Shown here one piece after another: positions 8,161 to 15,850 of a stretch of DNA of 64,000 nucleotides (positions are counted from its first letter, which is position 1; the number at the start of each line of letters is the position of its first letter). The translations under genes were made by a program, and so were the position numbers. Under the pieces are notes generated by a model. The model ran no database searches. It was not told the DNA's origin and worked only from the letters and a program-made list of their open reading frames with translations. Origin of the DNA: Bacillota bacterium. Lineage in GTDB: Bacteria; Bacillota; Clostridia; Christensenellales; Aristaeellaceae. Location of the stretch: assembly GCA_023395615.1 (NCBI GenBank), contig JAEWYP010000007.1:45812-109811 (forward strand). The letters are read 5' to 3'.

Positions 8161-8841
8161 ATGGAACCGTATGAGCTGACCTATTCTGTAGACCTGGTTT
8201 TCTGTATTGACGCAACCGGCAGCATGCGTCACGTACTGGAGATGGTAAAGCATAATGCCACCCGCCTGCACGAGGATATCCAACATGCTATGGCAAAAAA
8301 GAATCGGAGCATCAGTAAAATGAGGATTCGCGTAATCGCTTTCCGTGATTATCTTACGGATGGCGAGCAGGCCATGATGGCCAGCGACTTTTTCACATTG
8401 CCGGAACAGACCCAACCGTTTTACGATTGCGTAAACGGTATCACCGCGCAAGGCGGCGGCGACATACCGGAAGACGGTCTGGAAGCGTTGGCTTACGCGA
8501 TCCGCAGCGACTGGACGCGCGAAGGAATCAAACGCCGGCATATCATCGTCGTCTGGTCAGACGCCCCTACCCACACACTGGGTCACGCAAAAATCGCGCC
8601 CTGGTACCCGGAAGGCATGGCGAAAGATTTTGAAGAATTGAGCCTGTGGTGGGAAGATGAACAGCTGGGCGGAACAATGGATGAGAAAGCGAAGCGTTTG
8701 CTGATGTTTGCACCGGACGCTCCGGAATGGAACCGAATCTCCCGGGAATGGGCACAGGTGGTGCATGTGCAAACCGTCACCGAAGGGTTAACGGAGTTGG
8801 AATATCAGCAGGTGATCGACGCGGTGTGCAATACCCTGTGA
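8161..8841 (+). CDS. vWA-domain protein with intact MIDAS motif
   Basis: 226 residues from ATG 8161, with GGAGGA at 8151-8156; upstream in-frame ATG 8098 lacks a site. The protein is one von Willebrand factor A domain. The MIDAS metal site is complete: DATGS at 17-21, a Thr/Gly loop in GGGDIPEDG and an Asp in WSDAP. It has no signal peptide or membrane helix, so it should be cytosolic. Related stand-alone vWA proteins occur beside Ser/Thr kinases in stress-response (Ter-like) gene sets. Here a kinase-like gene follows after about 50 nt, which supports a partnership. Confidence 0.8.
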   Translation: MEPYELTYSVDLVFCIDATGSMRHVLEMVKHNATRLHEDIQHAMAKKNRSISKMRIRVIAFRDYLTDGEQAMMASDFFTLPEQTQPFYDCVNGITAQGGGDIPEDGLEALAYAIRSDWTREGIKRRHIIVVWSDAPTHTLGHAKIAPWYPEGMAKDFEELSLWWEDEQLGGTMDEKAKRLLMFAPDAPEWNRISREWAQVVHVQTVTEGLTELEYQQVIDAVCNTL

Positions 8842-8890
8842 GCCTGTGAGGAACGCGGTTGTTGACCAAGAACAATTCGAATGAACCCGG

Positions 8891-9859
8891 TTGCCGCAGC
8901 GGCCGCCGGGCTTTTCTGAATCCAAGGGGGCGAGCGTCACGAAGATAGGCCCTTACCTTTGTGAAACATCCTTCAAGACCTTCGGTAGCGGAAGCGCGCA
9001 GTGGTGCTTTGCCACACTTGATGGCAAGCGCTTCTTTATTAAGCGCTTTCTTTCTCCGGTTTGCCCCACCATTTCTCCAGACGGTCAATCCGCTCTCCAA
9101 CAGGCAAGGATGGCGCGCTGCGAGGCTTTTCTGCAACATAAACAGACTGTATACGACGCATTGTCCTGTGTTTTGGGTGATTGGGTTGTACCCGTAACGG
9201 ATTTTTTCATCCATGATAATCATTTCATCGCGGTTTCCGAGGCAATCGATCCAGCTTCGCAGACCTTTGAGACATTGAGCCACCAACCTCCGACCCACGC
9301 GAGAGAGCTGCTGTACGCACTGGCCTTCTGTCTTGCGCGGCTGCATGCGCAGGGCCTTGTGCATGGCGATTTGAAACCGGAACATATCTTGTTGCAACGG
9401 CAAAACGGCCAAGACCGGGTTCGACTCATTGATTTTGACAGCAGTTTTTTAGCAGGGGACAATTCAGTGGAAGCCGGTCAAGCGGAAGGTGACCCCCTCT
9501 ATCTGGCGCCGGAGACATTTCAGCGTATGGCGGGAGGCTCCCAAAGGTTAACGTACAAGGTGGATACCTTCGCGTACGGATTAATCGCACACCAGCTGCT
9601 ATCAGGGAACCTTCCGGACTTCGATCATGCCCGTTTTCATTTTCCCTGTGAAGCGGTTCTTTCCGGGAACCCATTACGACTGTCCAACAGCTTGCCAACT
9701 GCATATCGCTGGATGATCCGGAAAGCTCTTTCCCCTAACCCAGACAGCAGACCGGAGGATAGTCTGCTCCAACGGTTTCTTACACCGCCGGGGTTAAGGT
9801 ATATTCCTTCCGGGTTGCCTGTAAACAGCCTGAGCCGTTATTGGAAAACAGGTTCATGA
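8891..9859 (+). CDS. Serine/threonine protein kinase-like protein
   Basis: Up to 322 residues. Kinase motifs in order: Gly-rich loop region FGSGSAQ, Lys in FFIKRF, catalytic loop HGDLKPEHILL, metal-binding DFD in place of DFG, and a SPE/APE-like element (YLAPETF). Probably a cytosolic eukaryotic-type kinase; the DFD change leaves the metal-ligand Asp intact. The start is uncertain. The first legal codon is TTG 8891 with no ribosome binding site, while AAGGGGG at 8924-8930 points to position 8936, where the codon is GTC and the protein would begin naturally (xTKIGPYL). No transmembrane helix or PASTA repeats. It is likely co-transcribed with the vWA gene and ends before a strong terminator. 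Confidence 0.75.
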   Translation: MPQRPPGFSESKGASVTKIGPYLCETSFKTFGSGSAQWCFATLDGKRFFIKRFLSPVCPTISPDGQSALQQARMARCEAFLQHKQTVYDALSCVLGDWVVPVTDFFIHDNHFIAVSEAIDPASQTFETLSHQPPTHARELLYALAFCLARLHAQGLVHGDLKPEHILLQRQNGQDRVRLIDFDSSFLAGDNSVEAGQAEGDPLYLAPETFQRMAGGSQRLTYKVDTFAYGLIAHQLLSGNLPDFDHARFHFPCEAVLSGNPLRLSNSLPTAYRWMIRKALSPNPDSRPEDSLLQRFLTPPGLRYIPSGLPVNSLSRYWKTGS

Positions 9860-9920
9860 AATTTGCCAGGCGAATGCTTTATCTTTCGGCGTTCCGCCTA
9901 CCCGCATCCACCCCAACGCT

Positions 9921-9956
9921 GAGAAACCCGGACGTTTCAAAACGTCCGGGTTTCTC
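9921..9956. terminator. Strong bidirectional terminator
   Basis: Perfect 16-bp stem GAGAAACCCGGACGTT / AACGTCCGGGTTTCTC around a TCAA loop, between the convergent kinase and flavin reductase genes. Moderately T-rich sequence follows on the plus strand. Confidence 0.85.
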
Positions 9957-9970
9957 AAACTCTCTTTTGA

Positions 9971-10672
9971 TTACTTTGCTCTTATCCACCCATGGTCCAG
10001 ATAATGCTGGTTATCCAGACTCGGGCTTTGTTCTCCGTTATACACCAGCTGGTGCATTATTTTACACAGTGCGAATTTCAAACGCACTCCCAATCTCATC
10101 CCCTTGCCGCCCGCAAGCGCACGGCGCGCCCTGTGGGCCAGTCTGGCAGTTTTGCGTCGCAGCATTATCACATGCTTTTCCGTGATTTTATCCCAAAGAA
10201 TATCGCCGAACATCCCGGCCCCACAGGTGTAGACCCTGGAAATTCCAAGCCAGGAGAGGCTTGTTTTTACGTCCTTCTGCGCGGAACCGTTCGGTGCGCC
10301 CACGCTGTTGGTAAGGATCACCGCAGTTTTGCCAAACAGCCGCTCGTCGGGCCGGTGAACCATCCAGTGTACACACAGGTGGTCCAGCAACGATTTAACA
10401 CTGCCCGGGGCACGCAAAGCATAAACCGGGTAGGCAAACACCAGCAAATCCGCTTCCAGCATCGCATGCCAGACCGGTCCGGTTTTCTCGATGTGCGGGC
10501 ACAGTTGCTCACCCCGGAAAAAGCAGTTCTTACAGTCTACGCAGAAGCCGGGGAGGTCGCCCGGATAAAACTCCGTTACCTCGCAATCCGGCCGGAAATG
10601 TTCCAGAAACATTTCCTTCATATGCCAGGTAACGCCCTTGAGCGGCGTACCGTTCACCACGACGATTTTCAT
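9971..10672 (-). CDS. NAD(P)H-dependent flavin oxidoreductase (flavodoxin fold)
   Basis: 233 residues from ATG 10670-10672, giving the expected N-terminus MKIVVVNGTPLKG, a flavodoxin-like FMN phosphate-binding start, with AGAGG upstream. It also shows a Cys cluster CVDCKNCFFRG typical of iron-sulphur flavoprotein-like reductases, and ADLLVFAYPVYA, the second FMN-contacting strand. It should be a cytosolic FMN oxidoreductase of the NADPH-dependent FMN reductase superfamily; the substrate is unknown. Lies 91 nt downstream of the DUF308 gene and is probably the last gene of that operon. Confidence 0.75.
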   Translation of the reverse strand: MKIVVVNGTPLKGVTWHMKEMFLEHFRPDCEVTEFYPGDLPGFCVDCKNCFFRGEQLCPHIEKTGPVWHAMLEADLLVFAYPVYALRAPGSVKSLLDHLCVHWMVHRPDERLFGKTAVILTNSVGAPNGSAQKDVKTSLSWLGISRVYTCGAGMFGDILWDKITEKHVIMLRRKTARLAHRARRALAGGKGMRLGVRLKFALCKIMHQLVYNGEQSPSLDNQHYLDHGWIRAK

Positions 10673-10763
10673 GCCAGCCGCCTCTTTATCCATCCATTTC
10701 ATAATGGGGCGAACAACGCAATGCCTTTCGGTATCGCCGTTGTTCACCCCATCCAGCAAGCGT

Positions 10764-11315
10764 TTATACGTTCATTTTTTTCACTTCACGCCGAATTGTC
10801 AGCAGCGCGGCCATATCCAGCAACGCTTCCAGCAGCAGGGACGCGCCGATAAACTGAGTTACGACCCCGGCCAGGAATGCGGGCTGCGTAACAGCCAGAA
10901 CACCCAGCACGAACGAGAGCAACGCACCGATCAGCATCAGCCACCAGCGTTCGCGATCCACCCGGTTTAAGTCAAACGCGACCTGCACCTTCGCAAAGCC
11001 GCCCGCAATCATGGCCACGCCCCACAGGAACGGCAGGATCGTAATCAGAATATCACTGCGGATCATTAGCACAATGCCGATCAGCAAGAGAATCAGGCCT
11101 TTGGCAAGGCCATAATTCAACATCCCGTCCAGCGCTTCGCCACGGATGTATCCGGCAATCATCACCAGCGCAACCACGCACAACAACGCCGCTAACGCAT
11201 AGTTGGCGATCATCAGCGCCAGATTGGGCCACAGCAGAAGCAACAAACCGCATACCGCATAGAAGACAATCGCGGTCCACCCGGTAAAGTTCCAACCAAA
11301 TGATTTGATTTTCAC
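10764..11315 (-). CDS. DUF308 (HdeD-like) six-helix membrane protein
   Basis: 183 residues from GTG 11313-11315, which has AAAGGAG 8 nt upstream. In-frame starts further upstream overlap the wecE-like gene and have no site. About six short transmembrane helices with the repeated Gly-rich pattern of the HdeD/DUF308 family (WNFTGWTAIVFYAVCGLLLL; LLLIGIVLMIRSDILITILPFLWG). Members of this family are linked to acid or membrane stress but have no agreed biochemical function. It lies 41 nt downstream of the aminotransferase gene. Confidence 0.75.
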   Translation of the reverse strand: MKIKSFGWNFTGWTAIVFYAVCGLLLLLWPNLALMIANYALAALLCVVALVMIAGYIRGEALDGMLNYGLAKGLILLLIGIVLMIRSDILITILPFLWGVAMIAGGFAKVQVAFDLNRVDRERWWLMLIGALLSFVLGVLAVTQPAFLAGVVTQFIGASLLLEALLDMAALLTIRREVKKMNV

Positions 11316-11356
11316 GGGTAAGGCTCCTTTCCGTTTGTCCGTCATTTTCAGTTCCG

Positions 11357-12484
11357 TCAAGCGTAAAACTCATGTAACGCACGGATGACCGTATCGCAGT
11401 CCTCCGCCGTAAGACCATAATACATGGGCAGACGTAGCAGGCGCTCGCTTTCCCGGGTCGTATAGCGATCCTCCCCATGGAAACGCCCAAACCGGCGGCC
11501 AGCCGCCGCGGAATGCAGGGGAATGTAATGGAAAACCGCGTTGATTTCCCGTTGTTTCAGGAAAGATGTAAGCGCAGTACGCTCAGCAATATCGCGGCAC
11601 TTGATATAATACATGTGCGCATTGTGTTTGCAGCCTGCCGATATTGTCGGCAGGTCGATCTTCCCGGCGGTTTTCAGGTCCTGCAGAGCTGCGTTATACT
11701 GGTTCCACCGTTCCATACGCCACGCGGTAATCTGTTCGTGGATTTCCAGTTGCGCCAGCAGATACGCCGCGTTGATCTCGCTGGGCAGGATGGAGGAGCC
11801 GATATCCACCCATGTATACTTGTCCACCTGCCCCCGGTAAAACCGGCTGCGGTCGGTGCCCTTCTCCCGGATAATTTCAGCACGTTCCACAAAACGCGGA
11901 TCATTGAACAGGATGGCGCCGCCTTCGCCCATGCTGAAGTTCTTCGTTTCGTGAAAGCTGTAGCAACCCATGTCCGACAGCGTTCCGGCCGCCTTGCCGT
12001 TCAGCGACGCATCCACCGCCTGCGCTGCGTCTTCCACCACGAAGATACCCCGTTCCTTCGCCATGGCGTTGATGGCGGCCATGTCGCAGCACACACCCGC
12101 GTAATGCATCGGTACGATCACTTTCGTTCTTTCGGTGATTGCCGTGCGGATGCATTCCGGATTGATATTCATGGTGTCCGGGCAAATGTCCGCGAAGACC
12201 AGCGTTGCGCCGCGAAGCGCAAACGCGTTGGCTGTGCTGGAAAACGTAAACGACGGCAGGATCACCTCATCACCCGGGGCTACGTCGCACAGGATCGCCG
12301 CCATTTCCAGCGCGCTGGAGCCGGAGGTGGTCAGCAGTGCCTTTCCGGTGCCTGTCATCGCCTCCAGCGCCGCGTGACAGCGTTTGGTGAACGGCCCGTC
12401 GCCGCAGATTTTATGGTTATGGATTGCCTCCAAAACATACTTGTCTTCCTGCCCCGCGTATGGGGGTACGTTGAATGGAATCAT
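11357..12484 (-). CDS. wecE: dTDP-4-amino-4,6-dideoxygalactose transaminase
   Basis: 375 residues from ATG 12482-12484 (MIPFNVPPYAG), nearly identical in length to E. coli WecE/RffA. PLP-dependent fold type I aminotransferase: the internal aldimine Lys is K181 in SFHETKNFSMGEGG, with the cofactor Asp/Gln pair in EDAAQAVDA. The E. coli enzyme transfers an amino group from glutamate to dTDP-4-keto-6-deoxyglucose, giving dTDP-Fuc4N for surface glycans. No dTDP-sugar synthesis genes are visible, so the donor sugar is unproven. It has its own promoter candidate (ATGACA, 17 bp, TATACT) and precedes the DUF308 gene. Confidence 0.85.
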   Translation of the reverse strand: MIPFNVPPYAGQEDKYVLEAIHNHKICGDGPFTKRCHAALEAMTGTGKALLTTSGSSALEMAAILCDVAPGDEVILPSFTFSSTANAFALRGATLVFADICPDTMNINPECIRTAITERTKVIVPMHYAGVCCDMAAINAMAKERGIFVVEDAAQAVDASLNGKAAGTLSDMGCYSFHETKNFSMGEGGAILFNDPRFVERAEIIREKGTDRSRFYRGQVDKYTWVDIGSSILPSEINAAYLLAQLEIHEQITAWRMERWNQYNAALQDLKTAGKIDLPTISAGCKHNAHMYYIKCRDIAERTALTSFLKQREINAVFHYIPLHSAAAGRRFGRFHGEDRYTTRESERLLRLPMYYGLTAEDCDTVIRALHEFYA

Positions 12485-12534
12485 TTCGTCCGCTCCGTTT
12501 CGTCGCCGCGAAACCACGGCGTTTTCGCTTTTTC

Positions 12535-12563
12535 AGTATAGCACAGGCGAAAGCGTTTGTCAT
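12535..12563 (-). promoter_or_regulatory. Promoter candidate for wecE-like gene
   Basis: Minus strand ATGACA (12558-12563), 17-bp spacer, TATACT (12535-12540). The predicted leader of about 45 nt contains a short GC-rich hairpin around GCGAAAACGCC and TTCGCGGCG. Confidence 0.5.
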
Positions 12564-12625
12564 TCCGTCTTCCAGTCGCACGCTTATAAAATGGCCTTAC
12601 ACGGTAATGTCGGTAAAGAATGTAT

Positions 12626-13483
12626 TTATAACCTCTCTCGAATCTGATCCAGATACAGGCCCGCAATATCCATGCTGCTCACTTGATAAAGCATCCGGCT
12701 GCCCACCACGTCTTCTACTTCGCTTAAGACCGGGTGGCCGTGTTCATACAGAAAATCCACCCCGGCAAAGCACAGCGGGGCTTCCCCCTGCACAAACCGG
12801 GCGATCACCGCTTCAGCCAATGCGCGCTCCTCATCTGTAAGCGTATGCAGCTCCACGCTACCGCCGCGCTTGAAATTGCTGATGATCCCCATGTGGGCGG
12901 TTCGCAGAACAGCAGCGACGATTTTACCAAACAGCACGTAAACCCGCAGGTCCTTTCCCGCATCCGCCGCGGGTTTCTGCTGTACAATGTCCTGCGGAAG
13001 GATCTGATCCGCGGCGTCACGCCACTCGTATTCGTTATGGACCAGCGCCACGTTTTCGCCGCCGTGCCCGCCCGCGGGTTTAATCACCAGCGGATAGGCG
13101 CTTTCGCCCGGCGCCACGGCGTAACGGTGGCTTACAAAGGTCGTTTCCAGCATCGGCAGGCCCGCCAGAAACTGATGGGTGCGGCGTTTATCGTTGCATA
13201 TGATGCAGACGCGCGAACCGTTGAAAACCGGTACACCCATCCGTTCAAACTGCGCGCTGGTCAGATCGTCCCGCTGTCGGGAAATCACAAAATCAGGGAG
13301 CGCATCCCGATTGTCTTTTTGGATTCTCAATGCTCCGCCCGCCTGAATTCCCAGCGTCAGCTGCACGGTGCGAACGGTTTCCAGTTCCAGGCCGCGCGCT
13401 TTCCCTTCCCGGGTCAGGTAATCGGCGAAATCGCGATTCTGTTTCAAATCCGCTTCGTCGTACAGAAGCCAGCCCTTCTTCAT
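12626..13483 (-). CDS. RimK-like ATP-grasp ligase B
   Basis: 285 residues. C-terminal two thirds form an ATP-grasp fold: ATP-binding Lys in LVIKPAGGHGGENV, Arg in KDLRVYVLFG, and the metal-binding acidic strand AGVDFLYEHG then LSEVEDVVGSRML, where the usual E-x-N is replaced by EVED. ATP-grasp enzymes of this RimK group join a carboxylate to an amine through an acyl phosphate. The substrate is unknown. ATG 13483 overlaps the previous ligase gene by 4 nt, so the two are translationally coupled. It shares only general fold features with its neighbour and is not a simple tandem copy. Confidence 0.75.
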   Translation of the reverse strand: MKKGWLLYDEADLKQNRDFADYLTREGKARGLELETVRTVQLTLGIQAGGALRIQKDNRDALPDFVISRQRDDLTSAQFERMGVPVFNGSRVCIICNDKRRTHQFLAGLPMLETTFVSHRYAVAPGESAYPLVIKPAGGHGGENVALVHNEYEWRDAADQILPQDIVQQKPAADAGKDLRVYVLFGKIVAAVLRTAHMGIISNFKRGGSVELHTLTDEERALAEAVIARFVQGEAPLCFAGVDFLYEHGHPVLSEVEDVVGSRMLYQVSSMDIAGLYLDQIRERL

Positions 13484-14361
13484 CCGTGTACCTCCAGGCG
13501 ACCGCCGATCTCGCGAAGCAGCTCGGTCGCCATATTCACGCCTGTGCAGGCCAACGTCGTTTTAAAATGGGCATTGCTGTTCACTTCGCAAAGCAATGGG
13601 CCGTCTTTGCCAAAAAGCACGTCTACGCCGGCAAAAGTCAGCCCCAGCTCACGTACCGCGCGCAGGGCCAGTTCGGCTTCTTCCGGCGCAGCCGTATAAT
13701 TCTCCATGCTTCCACCCAGTGTAAGGTTGCTGCGAAAATCGCCGTTGGTACTGCGGCGCAGGATGCTGGCAACCACACGGTCACCAACCACGTTGATCCG
13801 CACATCGCGGCCGTAGCTTTCACCAATCAATTCCTGAAACAGCATCGGCGTGCCCGCCAGCGCAGCTACTTTGGCACGAAGCGACTCCAGATCGTTCATC
13901 AGATATACCTGTTGACCGAAGGAACCGAAGCATTCCTTCAGCACCAACGGAAAGCCCAACCGCGCTGCCGCCTCGTCCACAAATGTGGTGTCAGGATATC
14001 CGATTGCCGGATAGGTTTTAGGGGCAAGTATGGTTCGCGGCATCGGCAGTCCGGCGTTTTTAAGCGTCAGGTAGGTAAGCGATTTGTCATCACAGCGCAA
14101 AATACTCTGCGCGCTGTTGAATACGGGTAGACCTCGCTGTTCCAGCTGCGTGGCCAGCGCCACATCCTTGTCCCAGAAAAGTACAAAGTCATATTGCTCC
14201 GACGCAAACTCTGCGCTGTCTACCACAGTACAAAGCTCTGCGTTGGTACGTAAAGAAAGCTTCATTCCGCACTCCCGCGCGGAATGAAGCAGGATTTCAT
14301 AAATTTCGTCAAACTTGGCCGAATGCAGAAACGCATTTACAACCATCAGCCCATGCGGCAT
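13480..14361 (-). CDS. RimK-like ATP-grasp ligase A
   Basis: 293 residues from ATG 14359-14361, chosen for AAGGGAG about 8 nt upstream and a natural N-terminus MPHGLMVVNAF. RimK-like layout: N-terminal domain about 1-95, then ATP-grasp with FPLVLKECFGSFGQQV, GRDVRINVVGDRVVASILR, and the metal site GVDVLFG...CEVNSNAHF, containing the canonical E-x-N. This looks like a fully competent ATP-dependent carboxylate-amine ligase. It follows the amidohydrolase-like gene by 47 nt and overlaps ligase B. The set suggests two successive amide-bond-forming steps on one small molecule or peptide tail. Confidence 0.8.
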   Translation of the reverse strand: MPHGLMVVNAFLHSAKFDEIYEILLHSARECGMKLSLRTNAELCTVVDSAEFASEQYDFVLFWDKDVALATQLEQRGLPVFNSAQSILRCDDKSLTYLTLKNAGLPMPRTILAPKTYPAIGYPDTTFVDEAAARLGFPLVLKECFGSFGQQVYLMNDLESLRAKVAALAGTPMLFQELIGESYGRDVRINVVGDRVVASILRRSTNGDFRSNLTLGGSMENYTAAPEEAELALRAVRELGLTFAGVDVLFGKDGPLLCEVNSNAHFKTTLACTGVNMATELLREIGGRLEVHG

Positions 14362-14408
14362 TCCGTCAGCTCCCTTCGGAGAATTCTCCCGGGGACGCAA
14401 CCGGTTGT

Positions 14409-15077
14409 CTACAAAGCAATTTCGCCGGGGCGGCCGTCCAGCCCGTTCAGGCGGTCGGTCAGGTCGCACAGCGCGTCCAGCACGCGCAAAAAGCAGTAAT
14501 CATCGTAACCGTTCATCAGTAACCGTGTGTTCAGTTCCAGCTGCAGGGCGGGGATATGGCAGCGGGACGCGACTGTGGCGCTGACGGTGTTGGGGCCGCT
14601 TGCGTCAAAGGGTTCATCCACCGTGATATGCTTAACTCCCTGTTGATGAAAGCACTCCTGTGCGATGGAGGTAATTTCACCGCGTCCCTGCAGGTTGCGG
14701 CCCTTCGCAGTACCGATGCAAAGGTCCACCTTGCGTTCCGGTTTCATCTGGTGCAAATCCAGCACCATACGGATATCGTGCTGTTTTACATATCGGCACA
14801 GCGCGTCGCGGTAGTCGCTGATGGGATCGTGGTTGGCGTCGTCGCGAAGGTGACGGGTTTTATAAATAACGGGGCATCCGATCCGTTCGTGCATCAGCCG
14901 ACAGAGCATCCCGGTAAACCGCTCCGCGCATTTGATGGCGCCGTCTCGGGTTTGCAGCATGGCATGGGGGGCGCTTATCAATACTCCGCCTGTGCCGTTA
15001 AGCAGCTCGTAGCTGCAGGAGTGGTCTTCGTCGGTAAAATAAGCCAGAGCACGGTCAATCTGTTGCTCAGTGGTCAC
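14409..15077 (-). CDS. N-formylglutamate amidohydrolase-like protein
   Basis: 222 residues from GTG 15077 with AAGGAGG 8 nt upstream. Signature residues of the HutG-type zinc amidohydrolase family are visible: APHA near residue 36, a TRHLRDDANHDP segment and VLDLHQ. The family removes acyl groups from amino acids such as N-formylglutamate. No histidine-utilisation genes are nearby. Instead two ATP-grasp ligases follow, so it may act on an amide or peptide made by them. Family membership is by motif memory and should be treated as probable. Confidence 0.6.
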   Translation of the reverse strand: MTTEQQIDRALAYFTDEDHSCSYELLNGTGGVLISAPHAMLQTRDGAIKCAERFTGMLCRLMHERIGCPVIYKTRHLRDDANHDPISDYRDALCRYVKQHDIRMVLDLHQMKPERKVDLCIGTAKGRNLQGRGEITSIAQECFHQQGVKHITVDEPFDASGPNTVSATVASRCHIPALQLELNTRLLMNGYDDYCFLRVLDALCDLTDRLNGLDGRPGEIAL

Positions 15078-15155
15078 AAAGGTACCTCCTTGGAATGATC
15101 CATACCCGTTGGCCCTTATCTGTAAAAGGTTTCAGAGGGGTACCAACGAGGATAA

Positions 15156-15184
15156 ATCATAGCACTCAGGAGGGTTTTTGTCAA
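15156..15184 (-). promoter_or_regulatory. Strong promoter for amidohydrolase/ATP-grasp operon
   Basis: Minus strand consensus TTGACA (15179-15184), 17-bp spacer, TATGAT (15156-15161). The leader of about 70 nt can form a CGTTGG/CCAACG stem before the AAGGAGG site. Confidence 0.7.
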
Positions 15185-15282
15185 ATTGGAGGGGGTGCTC
15201 AAACCGTTGAATTTGTTACGTTTGAGAGCACTTGTAAAATTGCGTCTTTCGAATGATGAATTTACCTGCACTTTACCTCGTT

Positions 15283-15819
15283 TTATCGCCTGCCAAATCC
15301 GTTCAGCCATGCCCGCTGATCGTTGGGCAGCTTGGCGGGACGCTTGACCGGTTCGGCGGCACGACCGACAGGCAGGAAGCAAACCAGCTCGTATTCCGGA
15401 GGCACGCCCAGCACGTCCGCCAGTTTACGACCAAGGTGGTCGTCATCGGTAATGTATCCCTCTACCCAGCAGCTTTCATAGCCGTGATCCACAATCGCCA
15501 GCAGCATGTTTTCGATTGCCGCAGAATAGTCCTGAACGCTGAAGCACTTATCGCGATAAGCATGAATCCTTCGCGTAAGTACGTAGATTACCGCGGGCGC
15601 AGTGTCGCCCACGTGGCAGGGTACCGCTTCCCGCAGACGGTTAAGCAATGTGGGATCATCCACGGCGATCAGGCTGGTCGTCTGTTTGTTGCATCCGGAG
15701 GGGGCGGCCAGCCCCGCAGCCAGAATTTCCTCCAGATCGCTGCGCTTTACCGCTTCCGGCAAGTATTTCCCCCGGTAGCTGCCGCGCGTTACAATTGTCT
15801 CCATCGTATTCATCTGCAT
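15283..15819 (-). CDS. Nitroreductase-family protein
   Basis: 178 residues. The N-terminal TRGSYRGKYLPEAVKRSDLEEIL followed by GLAAPSGCNKQT is the typical FMN-binding start of nitroreductase-like enzymes. SAAIENMLLAIVDHGYESCWVEGYI matches the second FMN/dimer helix, and the C-terminal PVGRAAEP the closing segment. Likely a homodimeric FMN reductase; the physiological substrate is unknown. ATG 15819 has AAAGGG 5 nt upstream. It follows the ACT/MBL gene by 31 nt on the same strand and is likely co-transcribed. Confidence 0.85.
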   Translation of the reverse strand: MQMNTMETIVTRGSYRGKYLPEAVKRSDLEEILAAGLAAPSGCNKQTTSLIAVDDPTLLNRLREAVPCHVGDTAPAVIYVLTRRIHAYRDKCFSVQDYSAAIENMLLAIVDHGYESCWVEGYITDDDHLGRKLADVLGVPPEYELVCFLPVGRAAEPVKRPAKLPNDQRAWLNGFGRR

Positions 15820-15850
15820 CCCCGCCCTTTCCGCCGTATATAGCGGTTTT

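Noticed and set aside
7990..8541. 183-codon minus-strand frame
   Set aside because: Overlaps the vWA gene with its intact MIDAS motif; no family features.
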